Positions 32,811-42,991 of a DNA stretch of 64,000 nt are shown here, in pieces. The translations under genes and the position numbers were made by a program. The notes beneath the pieces are model-generated. The model searched no databases and was not told the origin of the DNA. It saw nothing but the letters and a program-made list of their open reading frames with translations. Source of the DNA: Batkoa obscura (lineage: Eukaryota > Entomophthoromycota > Entomophthoromycetes > Entomophthorales > Batkoaceae); the NCBI GenBank assembly GCA_030770535.1, contig JASVEC010000075.1, positions 1 to 64,000 on the forward strand, written 5' to 3'. The first letter of the stretch is position 1; each line of letters begins with the position of its first letter.

Positions 32811-32912
32811 GGGGATGTTTTTTTTGGCTTCATTATTTTTCTATCTTTTAAGCGCTATTTAAATGAAAAAATTGTTAGTAAAATTCTCAAATACAAAAAT
32901 ACATCCTCATAT
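32807..32912 (+). mobile_element. Short inverted-repeat element, copy 11
   Basis: Core 32811-32908 (98 bp) with GGGGATGT and ACATCCTC ends, flanked by ATAT/ATAT. The left ATAT is shared with copy 10. Confidence 0.93.
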
Positions 32913-33431
32913 ATTAAAATATTGAAATACAAGAAAATTCAGAATAGAGTTATTGATATACAGTCTATACTTTGTTAGATTCACACATTAATTTGAAACA
33001 TGCCAATTAAGTAAAGTTAATGTTATAATGGAGTGACAAGTTTAGATGTTTTTTATACTCTAGTCATTTTAAGTAAATAAATTTTTATGTTAGAAACATT
33101 TTCAGATGGTTTTTGAATATTTGAAATAAAAGGTAAAATTTTTATTTATAATAAATATAAAACAGTGATCTAATATAGCATTTATCTTATATATTATAAA
33201 GTCATTCTTATATAAATAGACTATCCTTGAAGATTTTATCTATTATTAATGATAACGCTATTATCATGAAAAATAGTCACGAGCTATTAAGATAATTAAG
33301 CTATTTTTTCTCTTAGTTGATTATCTATAGATGGTTATCTATCATAATAATACTATCATTGATAATAGATAGATATACCCTTTATTCCTAATATGATAGG
33401 AATTCCATCTGCTTAATCCATTTGATTATTC

Positions 33432-33537
33432 ATATGAGGATGCATTTTTTCGTTTAAGAATTTTGCTGATAATCTTTCCACTCAAATAGTGTTTAAAAAT
33501 GGAAAAAGTAATGAAGACAAAAAAAACATCCTCATAT
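33432..33537 (-). mobile_element. Short inverted-repeat element, copy 12
   Basis: Core 33436-33533 (98 bp) with GAGGATGC and ACATCCTC ends, flanked by ATAT/ATAT. Confidence 0.92.
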
Positions 33538-33950
33538 CTTATTTTGATTTAACTTGTGATATTTAAATTATTATTTTCAGTATATTAACTAGCTTTAGTT
33601 TTGAATTGACTTTTATTCGGTTTTATTGTATCAATACTAAATATCAAAAAGCCTTTATTAGTAGTTTTATCTTTATAGGGAATGTAAATAAATGTATCTA
33701 GCATATGAATCATTAATTTATAGGTTAATTGTGAAAGTGATTTTTTATTAAAAGTATGGGCTAAAACATTTTTCTATACTGATAAAGAAGGTTACCTCAA
33801 TTAACACAATTTTTTGTTTTTAAATGTAAATATCAAAGTAATATCTTATCCTAAATATCATACAAAATATAAAACGCTATTTATAAAAATGAAATATATT
33901 GAAAATGTTTTTTTTAAAAATCCGACAACTATCCATAAAAGGTCAATAAT

Positions 33951-34356
33951 TTATTTAATACCTAGTTGTTTAGCTTGGGTGGTAACTGGACCATCCGATT
34001 CAATATTATCTACATGTTCATGACTTTGTAATGTAGCTGGTAGGAATAAATAAATATTTAGTCAATATGACATTATAAAAAAAACTTACAGAGATGATCA
34101 TCTGGTACTGAAGCAGCAAATCCTTTCAAAACAGTATCATATTTATGGGTTATTTTACCACCTAGGAGGTTGGATAAGTTATAGTCAATATATAATTATA
34201 AATTAATTTACCTCGACTTTCGATATCTTTGATAGCACTTTCTAATACATGATCTTCTGTACCACTTTTAAAAGTTACAATATAATTTCCATGTCCTTGA
34301 AAATATTAAATATAATAATTCACTTTAGCTAATGTAAATCACTTACCTGAACTCAT
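33951..34356 (-). CDS. PBI2: Peptidase inhibitor I9 family protein (proteinase B inhibitor type)
   Basis: Small cytosolic inhibitor of vacuolar subtilisin-type proteases, as yeast Pbi2/IB2; in yeast it also takes part in vacuole inheritance. The model has four exons on the minus strand: 34347-34356 (only 10 nt), 34212-34295, 34090-34161 and 33951-34036 (83 aa). The introns are 51, 50 and 53 nt. All have GTAAGT or GTAAAT donors and AAG, TAG or CAG acceptors, and all phases agree. The protein reads MSSGHGNYIVTFKSGTEDHV and continues through GGKITHKYDTVLKGFAASVP and IESDGPVTT. The I9 fold landmarks are the IVTFK start, GGKI-H-YD, KGF-A-VP and a C-terminal inhibitory strand. No single exon would reveal it. 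Confidence 0.93.
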
Positions 34357-34943
34357 TGTGATTTTTTATTTATTAAAACTATTTGTATAAGTTGAGAGTT
34401 TTATAGTATTTATATACATCTTTCTTGAAAGTTTTACGTCATCCAAAATCATTTGTTAGGTTTGGGTTAAACCCCTCTTAGTAGAAAATAAATGAAGTCA
34501 TCATCGTGTTGAAATAATTGGGCTTTAAGTGAGATTTTAGATTGGTAAAAATTCTACTTCTCTGCCCAAAAATTAAAATAATGAAGTTTATTTCAATTAA
34601 GCTTCTAAGAAATCAAATTTAACCCCTTGAGCGCCACTAGCTTTTACGAAAATCCGGTTATGGTTAACTTCTTGAAGGAAAGTTATTAAACAGCAATATT
34701 TAACCAATAAAGTTGAAACAATTTAGCCAATCAAGTCAGTTTTTGATTAGCTAAACTTTTTAGACATAGCTGGTTAAAAGCTACATTTTGATTAGAGCGT
34801 ACATACTCGTTATAATTGCTTGACAGGTTAAAGCCACGAATTTTGAATAAAAGTTATTGGCTTAAATTGAAATATCAACAAAGCCAATGATGTAAACAAA
34901 TTTCTTATTTTCAAATTCTATTTTGACAAAAACAAGGGTGATA
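34357..34943. other. Divergent promoter region between PBI2-like gene and CSN1
   Basis: 587 bp between two divergently transcribed genes. It holds no coding frame or element copy. It contains repeated GGTTAA/TAGCTGGTT-like words near 34660-34830, which may be regulatory. Confidence 0.5.
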
Positions 34944-36537
34944 ATGGACGAATTTAACGATTTCTCAAACGAGAAATATGGTTCTAAAGAAATGGTTTTT
35001 ATGGAGGATGAAGATGATGAATTAGGAGAATTCGAAATGGATAAAAGAGAAGTTGATAATAAATTGGAGTTCGAAGGTAAAGTTAAAAAACCTATTCAAT
35101 TTCATTTAGAAGATTATATTTTGGACTATGAAGGTAATGATGATTTAATAATAAATGGCAAAATAATAGCGATAACTATAGGCGAAACCAAATATAAACG
35201 ATTGGAATATCTAATAAAAGTATGCCCGGAATTAAAGGAAAAAGCATTATTCTTACTATTAAAAAGTTTACGTGAAGAAACTTTAGAGTACGAAAGATAC
35301 TTGAAACACTTACAATGAGTACCATGCTATCATAAAAAGCAGTAGTGGGAACTCCAATAAGCATACTATTAAAGATGAATCAAAATGGATCGAAGATTGT
35401 AAAAAATATAGTAAAGAAGAAAGAGATAGAATTGAAACCCTTATCCGAAATTCCAAAAAAAACAATATCATGGAAAGTATAAGGGTAAAAAATTAGCATC
35501 ATTTTTATTATCAACGCTTATTTTTATTAGCTAAGCTACTTTGAGGCAGGTGAACTTGAAATTAAATTAGGAGACATTGAAAAAAGTATTATTTATTTCA
35601 ATTTAAGTAAAGAGTACTCTAGTAATGATAAAACTACATTGCAATGTATCTTAAAAATACTTGAATTACAAGTAAAACAATCTAACTTTAAAGGATTCAA
35701 TTATCTATTGCATCGTGTTAAGTCGATTAAGAATATTGGAGAAAAAGAACAATCTTTTATTAATTGTATTAACGTATTAAAGCATTTGCAATCTTCAGAG
35801 TACAAACAAGTATTAACTTACTTAGTTAAAATTGACGAAAAGTATGAAGATGATTTCAAAAGGGTAATTATTCTTAATTCTATTTTATACACTATTTTTA
35901 CATTATACATATTATTTATACCGTCCTTAGGTTATTTCGACAAACGATTTAGCAATGATTGGTACACTTTGTATATTGGCTACTTATAACCGCAAAGAAT
36001 TGAAGCAAATCAGTTTAAAAAGCAGCCCCATTAAAGCATTGTTAGATAATGAACCTGTTTTAAAAGATTTGTTGTATGATTTTTCAATTACAAGATACTC
36101 AAAAGGATTTATGGATTTAGAAAACTTAAAGGATCGATTTTTATTAGATATTTATTTAGCACCTCGAGTGAATGCTTTATTTGATAAAATATTTGTGGCT
36201 TCAGTTATGGCTTATACTTCTCCATTTCAATCTCTTAAAATTGAACGTATCAGTAGCCAATTCAATTTACCACATGATAAAATGGAAAAACTTTTAATTG
36301 AGTGGATTTCTAATGATGAGCTTAAGGCTAGAGTTGATATAAAAAATAAGGTAATATCAATACTAATGATACATATTATTATAATAACAATTTTTTATTT
36401 AATTATAGGTCCTTTATAATAATTTTAACTTAAATACAAACGTATTTCAAGACACTGTCTTAAAGCACTATAATTTAATGATGAAAAATCAAATCCTATT
36501 GACTAATTCCATCTTTGCTTTAAACCCTTGGAAATAA
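34944..36537 (+). CDS. CSN1: COP9 signalosome subunit 1 (PCI domain)
   Basis: Subunit of the COP9 signalosome, which removes Nedd8 from cullins. Exons are 34944-35133, 35182-35484 (with one problem), 35531-35863, 35931-36350 and 36409-36537. The introns of 48, 46, 67 and 58 nt all have GTAA donors. The first intron is in frame, and removing it gives DYEGETKYKRLEYLIKVCPE, matching the CSN1 N-terminus. Later landmarks are NNIMESIR, GDIEKSIIYFNLSKEY and EVISTND-like VISTNDLAMIGTLCILAT. The PCI helix-loop is LLDIYLAPRVNALFDKIF and then YTSPFQSLKIERISSQFNLP. Near 35290-35345 the frame changes by +1. Either a 55-nt intron with a weak GTACGA donor (35288-35342, CAG or TAG acceptor) or a one-base slip explains this. 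The rest of the gene appears constrained. Confidence 0.88.
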
Positions 36538-36745
36538 ACTTCATACTATAGCAATTTAAATAAATTTGTTTTTTAATATATAAATGCTTTAACTAACTAT
36601 TGTATTTTAGAAAATACTTAATTAACAAAATTTTAGTAAGTGAATAAAACAAAATGACTAAACAAAATTTCAATCTTCCAAGTTTACTTAACAGGCTAAA
36701 AGATTGAACAAAGCAATAACATTTATTAATAATTTGTACTAAATA

Positions 36746-36843
36746 ATATGAGGATGTTTTTGTTTTATTACTTTTTTCATTTCTTAACCACCATTTAAAA
36801 AAACTAATAGTTAAATTCTTAAACAAAAAAGACATCCTCATAT
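36746..36843 (+). mobile_element. Short inverted-repeat element, copy 13
   Basis: Core 36750-36839 (90 bp) with GAGGATGT and ACATCCTC ends, flanked by ATAT/ATAT. The centre has changed (AACCACCATTT). Confidence 0.88.
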
Positions 36844-37429
36844 ATATACTCTTATATCTGTATTATAAATCTAGTCATTTTGGATATATTAAATATTTCA
36901 CCAGTTATTTATTGAAAGAAAGCCATGTCATGCTAGTTCTTCAAACAATAATTGACTTTGTTTAAACTTATACAGGGTTGTGAAGATTATTTTTTTCCGA
37001 AATAACAAAAAGGGAGTTTTAAAGATTTATCATGAAACCATGTTATCCTAAACGATTATTGTCAACCTTTTCTTGAAATAACAAATACTGTTTTTTGTAA
37101 CTAAATAGAATATTTCTTAATGCTTTGACTGTTACAAAGTATCCAACTCTAATACTTTATTTGGTTTAAAAAAATACTAAAACTGAGCACTCCCATTGTA
37201 AGACTACGATGCAAATTTATAGAATTGATCATTTTTATCAAGATGTAAAATAAAACACTAACTATAAATACTCAAAATAATCATATATTATCTTTAACAT
37301 CCTTTATTAATAAAATGAACAACTAGTGAAGAAAATAACACAGCCTATAATTGCTCTTCAAGCTCATATGCTTTGATACTAAAACTGGTTTATATCATAT
37401 AACTAACTACATAGACAAAAGGTAAATAA

Positions 37430-37633
37430 AATGAACCCCATTTAAATAGTATCGATGCCCCCGAGTGTTTCGGATATGATATCATGGATACTCACTTGTG
37501 CTTAGTTAATCGTTATTATTTTATTGATAGCAAAGGTATCTCTGACTCATGGAGGCATGAGTTAGAGTTTTTAAAAGGTAACTCAATTGTGCATGTTTAT
37601 AGATTGTCTTTATTAATTGTATACCTCTATTAA
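37430..37633 (+). other. Coding-like open stretch, unrecognised
   Basis: 68 codons without stop, with clearly protein-like composition and higher G+C than the flanks. It includes SIDAPECFGYDIMDTHLCLV and then RYYFIDSKGISDSWRHELEF. There is no ATG at a sensible place except the internal Met of DIMDT. An FLKG|GTAACT donor-like site lies near 37578. It may be an internal exon or the relic of a gene. I do not recognise the family. Confidence 0.3.
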
Positions 37634-37797
37634 CCTTATCTATTTACCATCTCTGAATCTATATCATCTGCTAACGACTTATATCTTAATATTGAAGATC
37701 TGTATAACTAAATAGTTAAGCTATCTAGATATACCAATTTAACTTTTACCAGGTGTTATTATATAAATATTTTAGACACACTGTGTTTTTTACCTTC

Positions 37798-37889
37798 ATA
37801 TGGTGATACATTTTTCTTTGAGAACTTTACTATCAATTTTTCCACTTAAAAACAGAAAAAGTGATGAAATTAAAAAAATATTTTCATAT
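37798..37889 (-). mobile_element. Short inverted-repeat element, copy 14 (internally shortened)
   Basis: Core 37802-37885 with GGTGATAC and ATTTTC ends, flanked by ATAT/ATAT. The central AGCGCT block is missing. Confidence 0.8.
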
Positions 37890-38570
37890 ATTTATTCAAT
37901 TTTCATAAGTATCACTATTGTATAGTGCTCAGGCATGAGATTTAAATGTTTTCTAGAGCAACAAGCATTTTCTAGGTAAATTAAAATAATCTGATATTTA
38001 TATTTTTAGCTTTCTTCCAAACTAATGATAAAAATAAGTAATAAATCTTTAAATGCTTTAAATTATCCAAATAGTGTAGCAAGTAAAAAAGATAATATGC
38101 AAGTTGTGTAAGGAGCATTTGAATCGAAATGAATAATCTCATCTATTTTTTAGCTTTAAGAGTTCTCCGAAAATAGTAGCTACTATAAAGAAACCCTCAA
38201 TCAACAAAATGTTTCAATATCTGATCATAATACAAGCAAGGATTTAAAGTATTATCTTTCAGTCTCAATTTTAAGCCAAAATACTAAGTTTTAAACTATG
38301 AAGTAGCAAAATAAGACAAAAAATACTTGTTAGTACCGCATATTTATAATAGATAGCCTATTGGTTTTAATAAAATGATTCTATATAGTCCATCTTATTT
38401 AAAAAAAAACATGCTGCCTTATATTAATAATGAAGCAGTTAATAGACTAAAAAGATCTTTCATTTTGAGTGATCGAATTGTCAAAATCTAGTAAGGCAAA
38501 ATGACTAATTCAATGTGATCAATAAATTAGATAGTATTTTCATTCTTTTATTTCTATCTAACCAAGAACT

Positions 38571-38600
38571 TATTTTATTTTATTTTATTTTATTTTATTT
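38571..38600. repeat. (TATTT)n microsatellite
   Basis: Six pentamers just downstream of the P450 gene. Confidence 0.9.
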
Positions 38601-38668
38601 ATGATATTAAAAAAACCAGTGGATATGTTTTTTTTATTTCTCAACTTAATTCAGACCAATAGTTAAAA

Positions 38669-40198
38669 TTACGTTAAAGGCTTGAATACAACATAAGGGT
38701 CTGGTATTCCCAAATCTCCAGTATAAAATTCTTTACGTTTGCCGTCTCTTGTTTCAATACGGTATTTCTGTAAAAGAGTGCTCACTAAGGAAATAATCTC
38801 CTGTACAGCAAAGAACCTTCCTGGGCAAGCATGACGCCCCATACCAAAGTTTAAAAAATTTTGAGTTACTTTACTAGCTTTAAGTTTAGATTCAACAAAT
38901 TGAAATGGATTGTACTGGAGCTCAAGAGGAACAAAAGGGTCTATATTTAGCATTTTATCTCCATTAGCATAGTTTTCAGGGTTGAAATGAATACTTGGCA
39001 AATCAAAGGCCATTAAAGATCCCTTTGGAATCTTCATTCCATTGGGCAATACACGTTCGATGTTGGTAAGTCTCCAAGAATCTAAATGATGAGACCTATG
39101 TCTTAAAGTTTCACGGATGGCAGAGTTTAAATTCTCAAATTTATCAATATCCTCTTTACTTAATAACGGGCTTCCGGTTTTATCCTTTACTACATGTTCA
39201 GTTATTCTTTTTTGCTCTTCACGTAAAACTGAAAAGTTTTCCGGATGCGCTAATAAGTCAGCGATAAGAAGACTGGAGTTTCTAGTGGTAGTAGAGATGG
39301 AAGCAAACCCAATAATCATAATAGCATGTGCAATTTGGCTAATAGTATGCCCTCTATCACTCAATGCATCTATGAGCCCTTTTACTTCAACTTTTTCTCC
39401 AGCTTTAATTATTTGTCTTCTATTCTGAATATACTTTTCAATTCTAGAATAAATAAACTCTCTTTCTTTAACAGATGGGTTTCCATTTTTGATTTTATAA
39501 CTAACAATATAACTTCCAATAAAAGGTACTAAATGCCAAAGCAACCCTTTTTTTAAACAACTGTCTACCTTGTTAGAGTAATCACGTAGTAAAAAAATTA
39601 AGTCATTGTCCTTTGATAACTCAGGACCAAGTAGAAGAATGCCAACAGAGTTTGCAATTACATTCGAGAAAAGGAACTCAATGTTGATACCTTCTGGACC
39701 AGTTCCTTCGCCTATTTCCTTCTGAATAATTTCATTCATGATTTTTAAAACTTCTGGAAGCATAGTCTTCAACATAGGTGTAATCACTTGATTAATAATT
39801 GCAACATTATCTAAGATTTGATCTGGTTTACCTGGAGAGTCTTTGCTTTCTCCAAGTACCTCAGTGAGGAAAAGTATTTTGTCTCTGCCTTGATATACAT
39901 CCATATCGTGGGCTTTGGCTAAGTACTCGGAAGCTTTATTAGCGAATACAAGTATTTTCTTTCCTAAAAAGTTGACTCCAAATATATCACCATATTTCTT
40001 TTGGCATTCTAATAGAAACTGTCTGGGGTTGTTTCTTAGCTGTAAAGTATGACCAATAATTGGGATATAAGGCACCATTGGAGGTTCATCCTTTATAGAA
40101 TATAATTTATAGGCAGCGTGCGCTATCCATAGCAAAAGAGAGTAAATGATTAGTTTATCTAAAGACAAATAATCCTTTAAATCTAAGTAACCTGTCAT
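38669..40198 (-). CDS. Cytochrome P450, microsomal, CYP68-like motifs
   Basis: A 509-aa haem monooxygenase, probably ER-anchored by an N-terminal helix (about 14-32). The proline-rich hinge is PPMVPYIPIIGH. The haem loop is FGMGRHACPGRFF, with the ligand near Cys458, and the K-helix ExxR is ETLR. The I-helix reads IIGFASISTTTR. The usual acid before Thr is replaced by Ser, much as in fungal CYP68/ent-kaurene-oxidase-type enzymes, which have FAAIHTTS. The HACPGRFFA ending also fits that group. This suggests hydroxylation of a terpenoid or other hydrophobic substrate rather than sterol 14-demethylation. There is no intron, and no biosynthetic neighbours are visible, so there is no cluster. The substrate is unknown. 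Confidence 0.92.
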   Translation of the reverse strand: MTGYLDLKDYLSLDKLIIYSLLLWIAHAAYKLYSIKDEPPMVPYIPIIGHTLQLRNNPRQFLLECQKKYGDIFGVNFLGKKILVFANKASEYLAKAHDMDVYQGRDKILFLTEVLGESKDSPGKPDQILDNVAIINQVITPMLKTMLPEVLKIMNEIIQKEIGEGTGPEGINIEFLFSNVIANSVGILLLGPELSKDNDLIFLLRDYSNKVDSCLKKGLLWHLVPFIGSYIVSYKIKNGNPSVKEREFIYSRIEKYIQNRRQIIKAGEKVEVKGLIDALSDRGHTISQIAHAIMIIGFASISTTTRNSSLLIADLLAHPENFSVLREEQKRITEHVVKDKTGSPLLSKEDIDKFENLNSAIRETLRHRSHHLDSWRLTNIERVLPNGMKIPKGSLMAFDLPSIHFNPENYANGDKMLNIDPFVPLELQYNPFQFVESKLKASKVTQNFLNFGMGRHACPGRFFAVQEIISLVSTLLQKYRIETRDGKRKEFYTGDLGIPDPYVVFKPLT

Positions 40199-41253
40199 TT
40201 ATATAGTTTATAGCAAAATTAAAGCTAAAAGTGGCCTTTTTATATACCTTTTTATATTTATTAAATTGTTTTTTATAATTTTATAGTAGTTTAAGTAATA
40301 CTATTATTGGCTGGTTTTAATCATTTATCATAACAACACCTATTATATTTTGAACTACGCTCAATTTTAAATAAAAAGTTTGCTTTATTTGTAAACTTTA
40401 ACTAAATTTATTATTATTTTCCTTAATCTTTATTAATACAAAACGAATTGTAGTATCAAAGTACATCATTCTTTATGCCTATAAGCTTATGAAATATACA
40501 AAACATTTCTAGCTTACATGAACTTTACACAAAATACAAGTTGTTGTTTATTACTGCGAATTAGTTATTGAAAACTAATTGCATAAAAGCAGTTTAGCTG
40601 CGATCTAATAGTTTATTGACTTGCATACACAGAGCTTTTCATCCGTTTCAATGGAGATTTGAGAAATTTAATTTGGACTGGTTTGTATCGGCACTATTTC
40701 GAAACTAAATTATTATGATATTTGTAATAGATGTTTGAAGGTATAAAATTTTAATAAAGCTTAGGAGGTATAAAGTTTTGTTTTAGTATAAACTTTCCCA
40801 CATTGTGCAAATATCACTTTAGGTCAAAACTTAATTGAAATCGTTATTTGTCTATATTCTATATAAACTCCTTTATTTGTATATTTTAACTTTTATATTA
40901 ATGAAGATAAAGTAAACAAAAAGCATATGTTAATATGAATACTAAGAATAATATACTGCGATATGTTTTTTTCACCGAATTTAATTATAAAACTATTTAA
41001 TTCCCATATATTTTATAGAATAGTAAAACAATAAAGTATGGTTTCATATGGAGTAGGTTCAAAAGCTCAATTAAAATTGGATACTTCCACTCTACTTTTT
41101 TTGTCCATTTTCTATTTAGTACAAACATTTGAAAAAACACTGTACAAAAAAATTACTGAGTAATTTAAGTTAAACTCTAGCACCTTATGCCCAGTTCGCA
41201 ATTTTTACTAAAATCTATATTATACAAAAATTGAACTGAGATTTTACTAACCC

Positions 41254-41358
41254 ATAGGGGATGTTTTTTTTTGACTTCATCACTTTTTCTATTTTTTATA
41301 CGTTATTTGAATAGAAAAATTGTTAGAAAATTCTTAAACAAAAAACTCGTTCACATAT
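41254..41358 (+). mobile_element. Short inverted-repeat element, copy 15
   Basis: GGGGATGT at 41257, CATCACTTTTTC, ATTGTTAGAAAATTCTTAAAC and a worn right end CGTTCAC. The flanks ATA/ATAT are nearly matched. Confidence 0.82.
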
Positions 41359-41536
41359 TTAATATACTTGTTTGGTTTTTTTCAATGAAGTTAAAACAAA
41401 TCTTAGGAAATCCTTTAGTTGAAATATTAAAAATAAGAAAGCCATTATTTATATTTGTAATTATTAACAGTTTTTATAAATACCTTTGCTTTTTAAAATT
41501 TATTCTAAAATATGGAGTAATTAAAAAATACCTATC

Positions 41537-41636
41537 ATTTGGAGATGTTTTTTGCTTAAAATTTTACTATCAGTTTTTCTATTAAGTAATGCTTAAATAA
41601 AAATTGATGAAATTAAAAAATACACATACATCTATC
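41537..41636 (-). mobile_element. Short inverted-repeat element, copy 16 (degenerate)
   Basis: GGAGATGT start, AAAATTTTACTATCAGTTTT and GATGAAATTAAAAAATACA identify it in reverse orientation. The right end is worn. Confidence 0.65.
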
Positions 41637-42004
41637 AGGTATAATGTTTTTAACTATTTTGGGTTTTTGAATAAATAGAATATTTGCTATATTTGGATCA
41701 ATTAATAATATAACTTTTTAAATGTTTTCTTGATTTCGTTTATTTGTTCATTTTTTGTTTGTAAACTTCAAAAAAATATTAGTTGTTTTATAAAAAAATA
41801 TTTTGCTTTTTCGCAATATTTTAATTTGAAGCTCCTAAGTTACTTAAGTTTCATGGCAGCTTATCAAAAATACTGAAATTGTCAAAAGTTTATAGAGACA
41901 AGTTCTCACAATAACTAAGTTCAATATATTATTTAGTTAATGTGAGTATTCAAATTACTACAAAATTAAGCTGGAGCTTATCAGTTCACAGAAAGATATT
42001 AAAA

Positions 42005-42450
42005 ATAATGTTGGTGTCAGGGCCACTAATCAAATTGCTTACTTTCCGAAGCTTGATGCCATAATCAGACAAGATTCAATAGAGTTGAAACATTTCAAAA
42101 AATAATATAAGAAGGCCATAACAAAATCATTACAAACTTTGGTGACATGTTATCAAATAAAAATATAAGATATGGTAACTCAATGGATTCTATACTCATA
42201 GAAAGTATAAGCAATTGGATCTCTTCTTCTGGATCTCTCTTCATTGAACTTTATTTTACACTCATTTCCGGAATAAACCATACTCTTAAGCCTTACCAAT
42301 CTAGTTGACTTGATTTAGATATTAGATTACAATATATTCGTTTAAGAAAACCTCAATACTTCCCGTTTTTATTGGTCAAGCATTGGGTTTGCCTTACTCT
42401 ACCTTGCTTTATATTAACTTATCAATTAGTGCGTCATTGGATTTAAGGAG
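42005..42450 (+). pseudogene. Decayed coding-like region, family not recognised
   Basis: Three successive plus-strand stretches in different frames look protein-like and are less AT-rich than their surroundings. Examples are RATNQIAYFPKLDAIIRQD, then SMDSILIESISNWISSSGSL, then LRKPQYFPFLLVKHWV. No splice sites connect them cleanly. This looks like an old gene remnant of unknown origin, and I cannot name the family. Confidence 0.35.
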
Positions 42451-42991
42451 TTTAAAGCTACTATGCCTTTTATTTACAAATGTGTTATTTAGTAGTAATA
42501 AGCAGAAATATGTTTGATCCTATTAAGGGTAACTAAAGTCCGTTATGCCTTTAAATATAGGACTGGCCTAACTTGGGAGCTCTCTGTATTGAGAAACTAG
42601 ATCAGGATAGAGGTCATAGATTAAACACACCTTTTCTTTGATTTTTATAAAAAAGTAGAAAATCTAGCTTTTGGATTGTTTAGGATACCTCTTTTATTCT
42701 AACTCTTTGGGCATCAAGGACGTAATGTCCTTGCTTAACAGCCTTAATTATGCAATATCGCTTGAATAAACAAGGTTGATTAAAAAATTGAGCTTGAACC
42801 AAATAGAATTTTTGATAAATCTAGTATATAAAGGGTTGATGGTATGAAATTTAAGCATAAAAATAAAAATTAGAGATGTTTTTTACAAAATTTCCTTGCC
42901 CAAAAATGTGGAATATTTTTTTAAATTTTATTAATTCATTAAAATTTTTAAGTTTAAGTTTTTAAGCTTTTGTATCTTTTTAACAATAAAA

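Larger units (their letters stand above)
31591..33950. other. HSP104 upstream region and element-rich gap
   Basis: The first ~300 bp should be the HSP104 promoter. Beyond it I see four element copies (listed separately), a TATC/GATA-rich stretch near 33220-33380 with several short inverted repeats, and otherwise featureless AT-rich DNA. Confidence 0.55.
36538..38668. other. Gap with two element copies and a coding-like relic
   Basis: Contains element copies 13 and 14, an open coding-like stretch at 37430-37633 (listed separately) and a TATTT repeat at 38571-38600. No complete gene is recognised. Confidence 0.55.
40199..42991. other. Long gap with two element copies and a gene relic
   Basis: Holds the P450 promoter, element copies 15 and 16 and a decayed coding-like region near 42005-42450 (listed separately). 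The rest is AT-rich without clear structure. Weak end-like words near 40960 and 42870 may be worn element fragments. Confidence 0.55.

Noticed and set aside
33814-34023. Plus-strand 69-codon frame near 34 kb
   Set aside because: It lies opposite the last exon of the Pbi2-like gene, which has far better support.
40955-41005. Possible further element copy near 40.96 kb (GATATGTTTTTTT ... CCCATATA)
   Set aside because: Only the ends are vaguely similar and the internal blocks are absent, so it was not counted.
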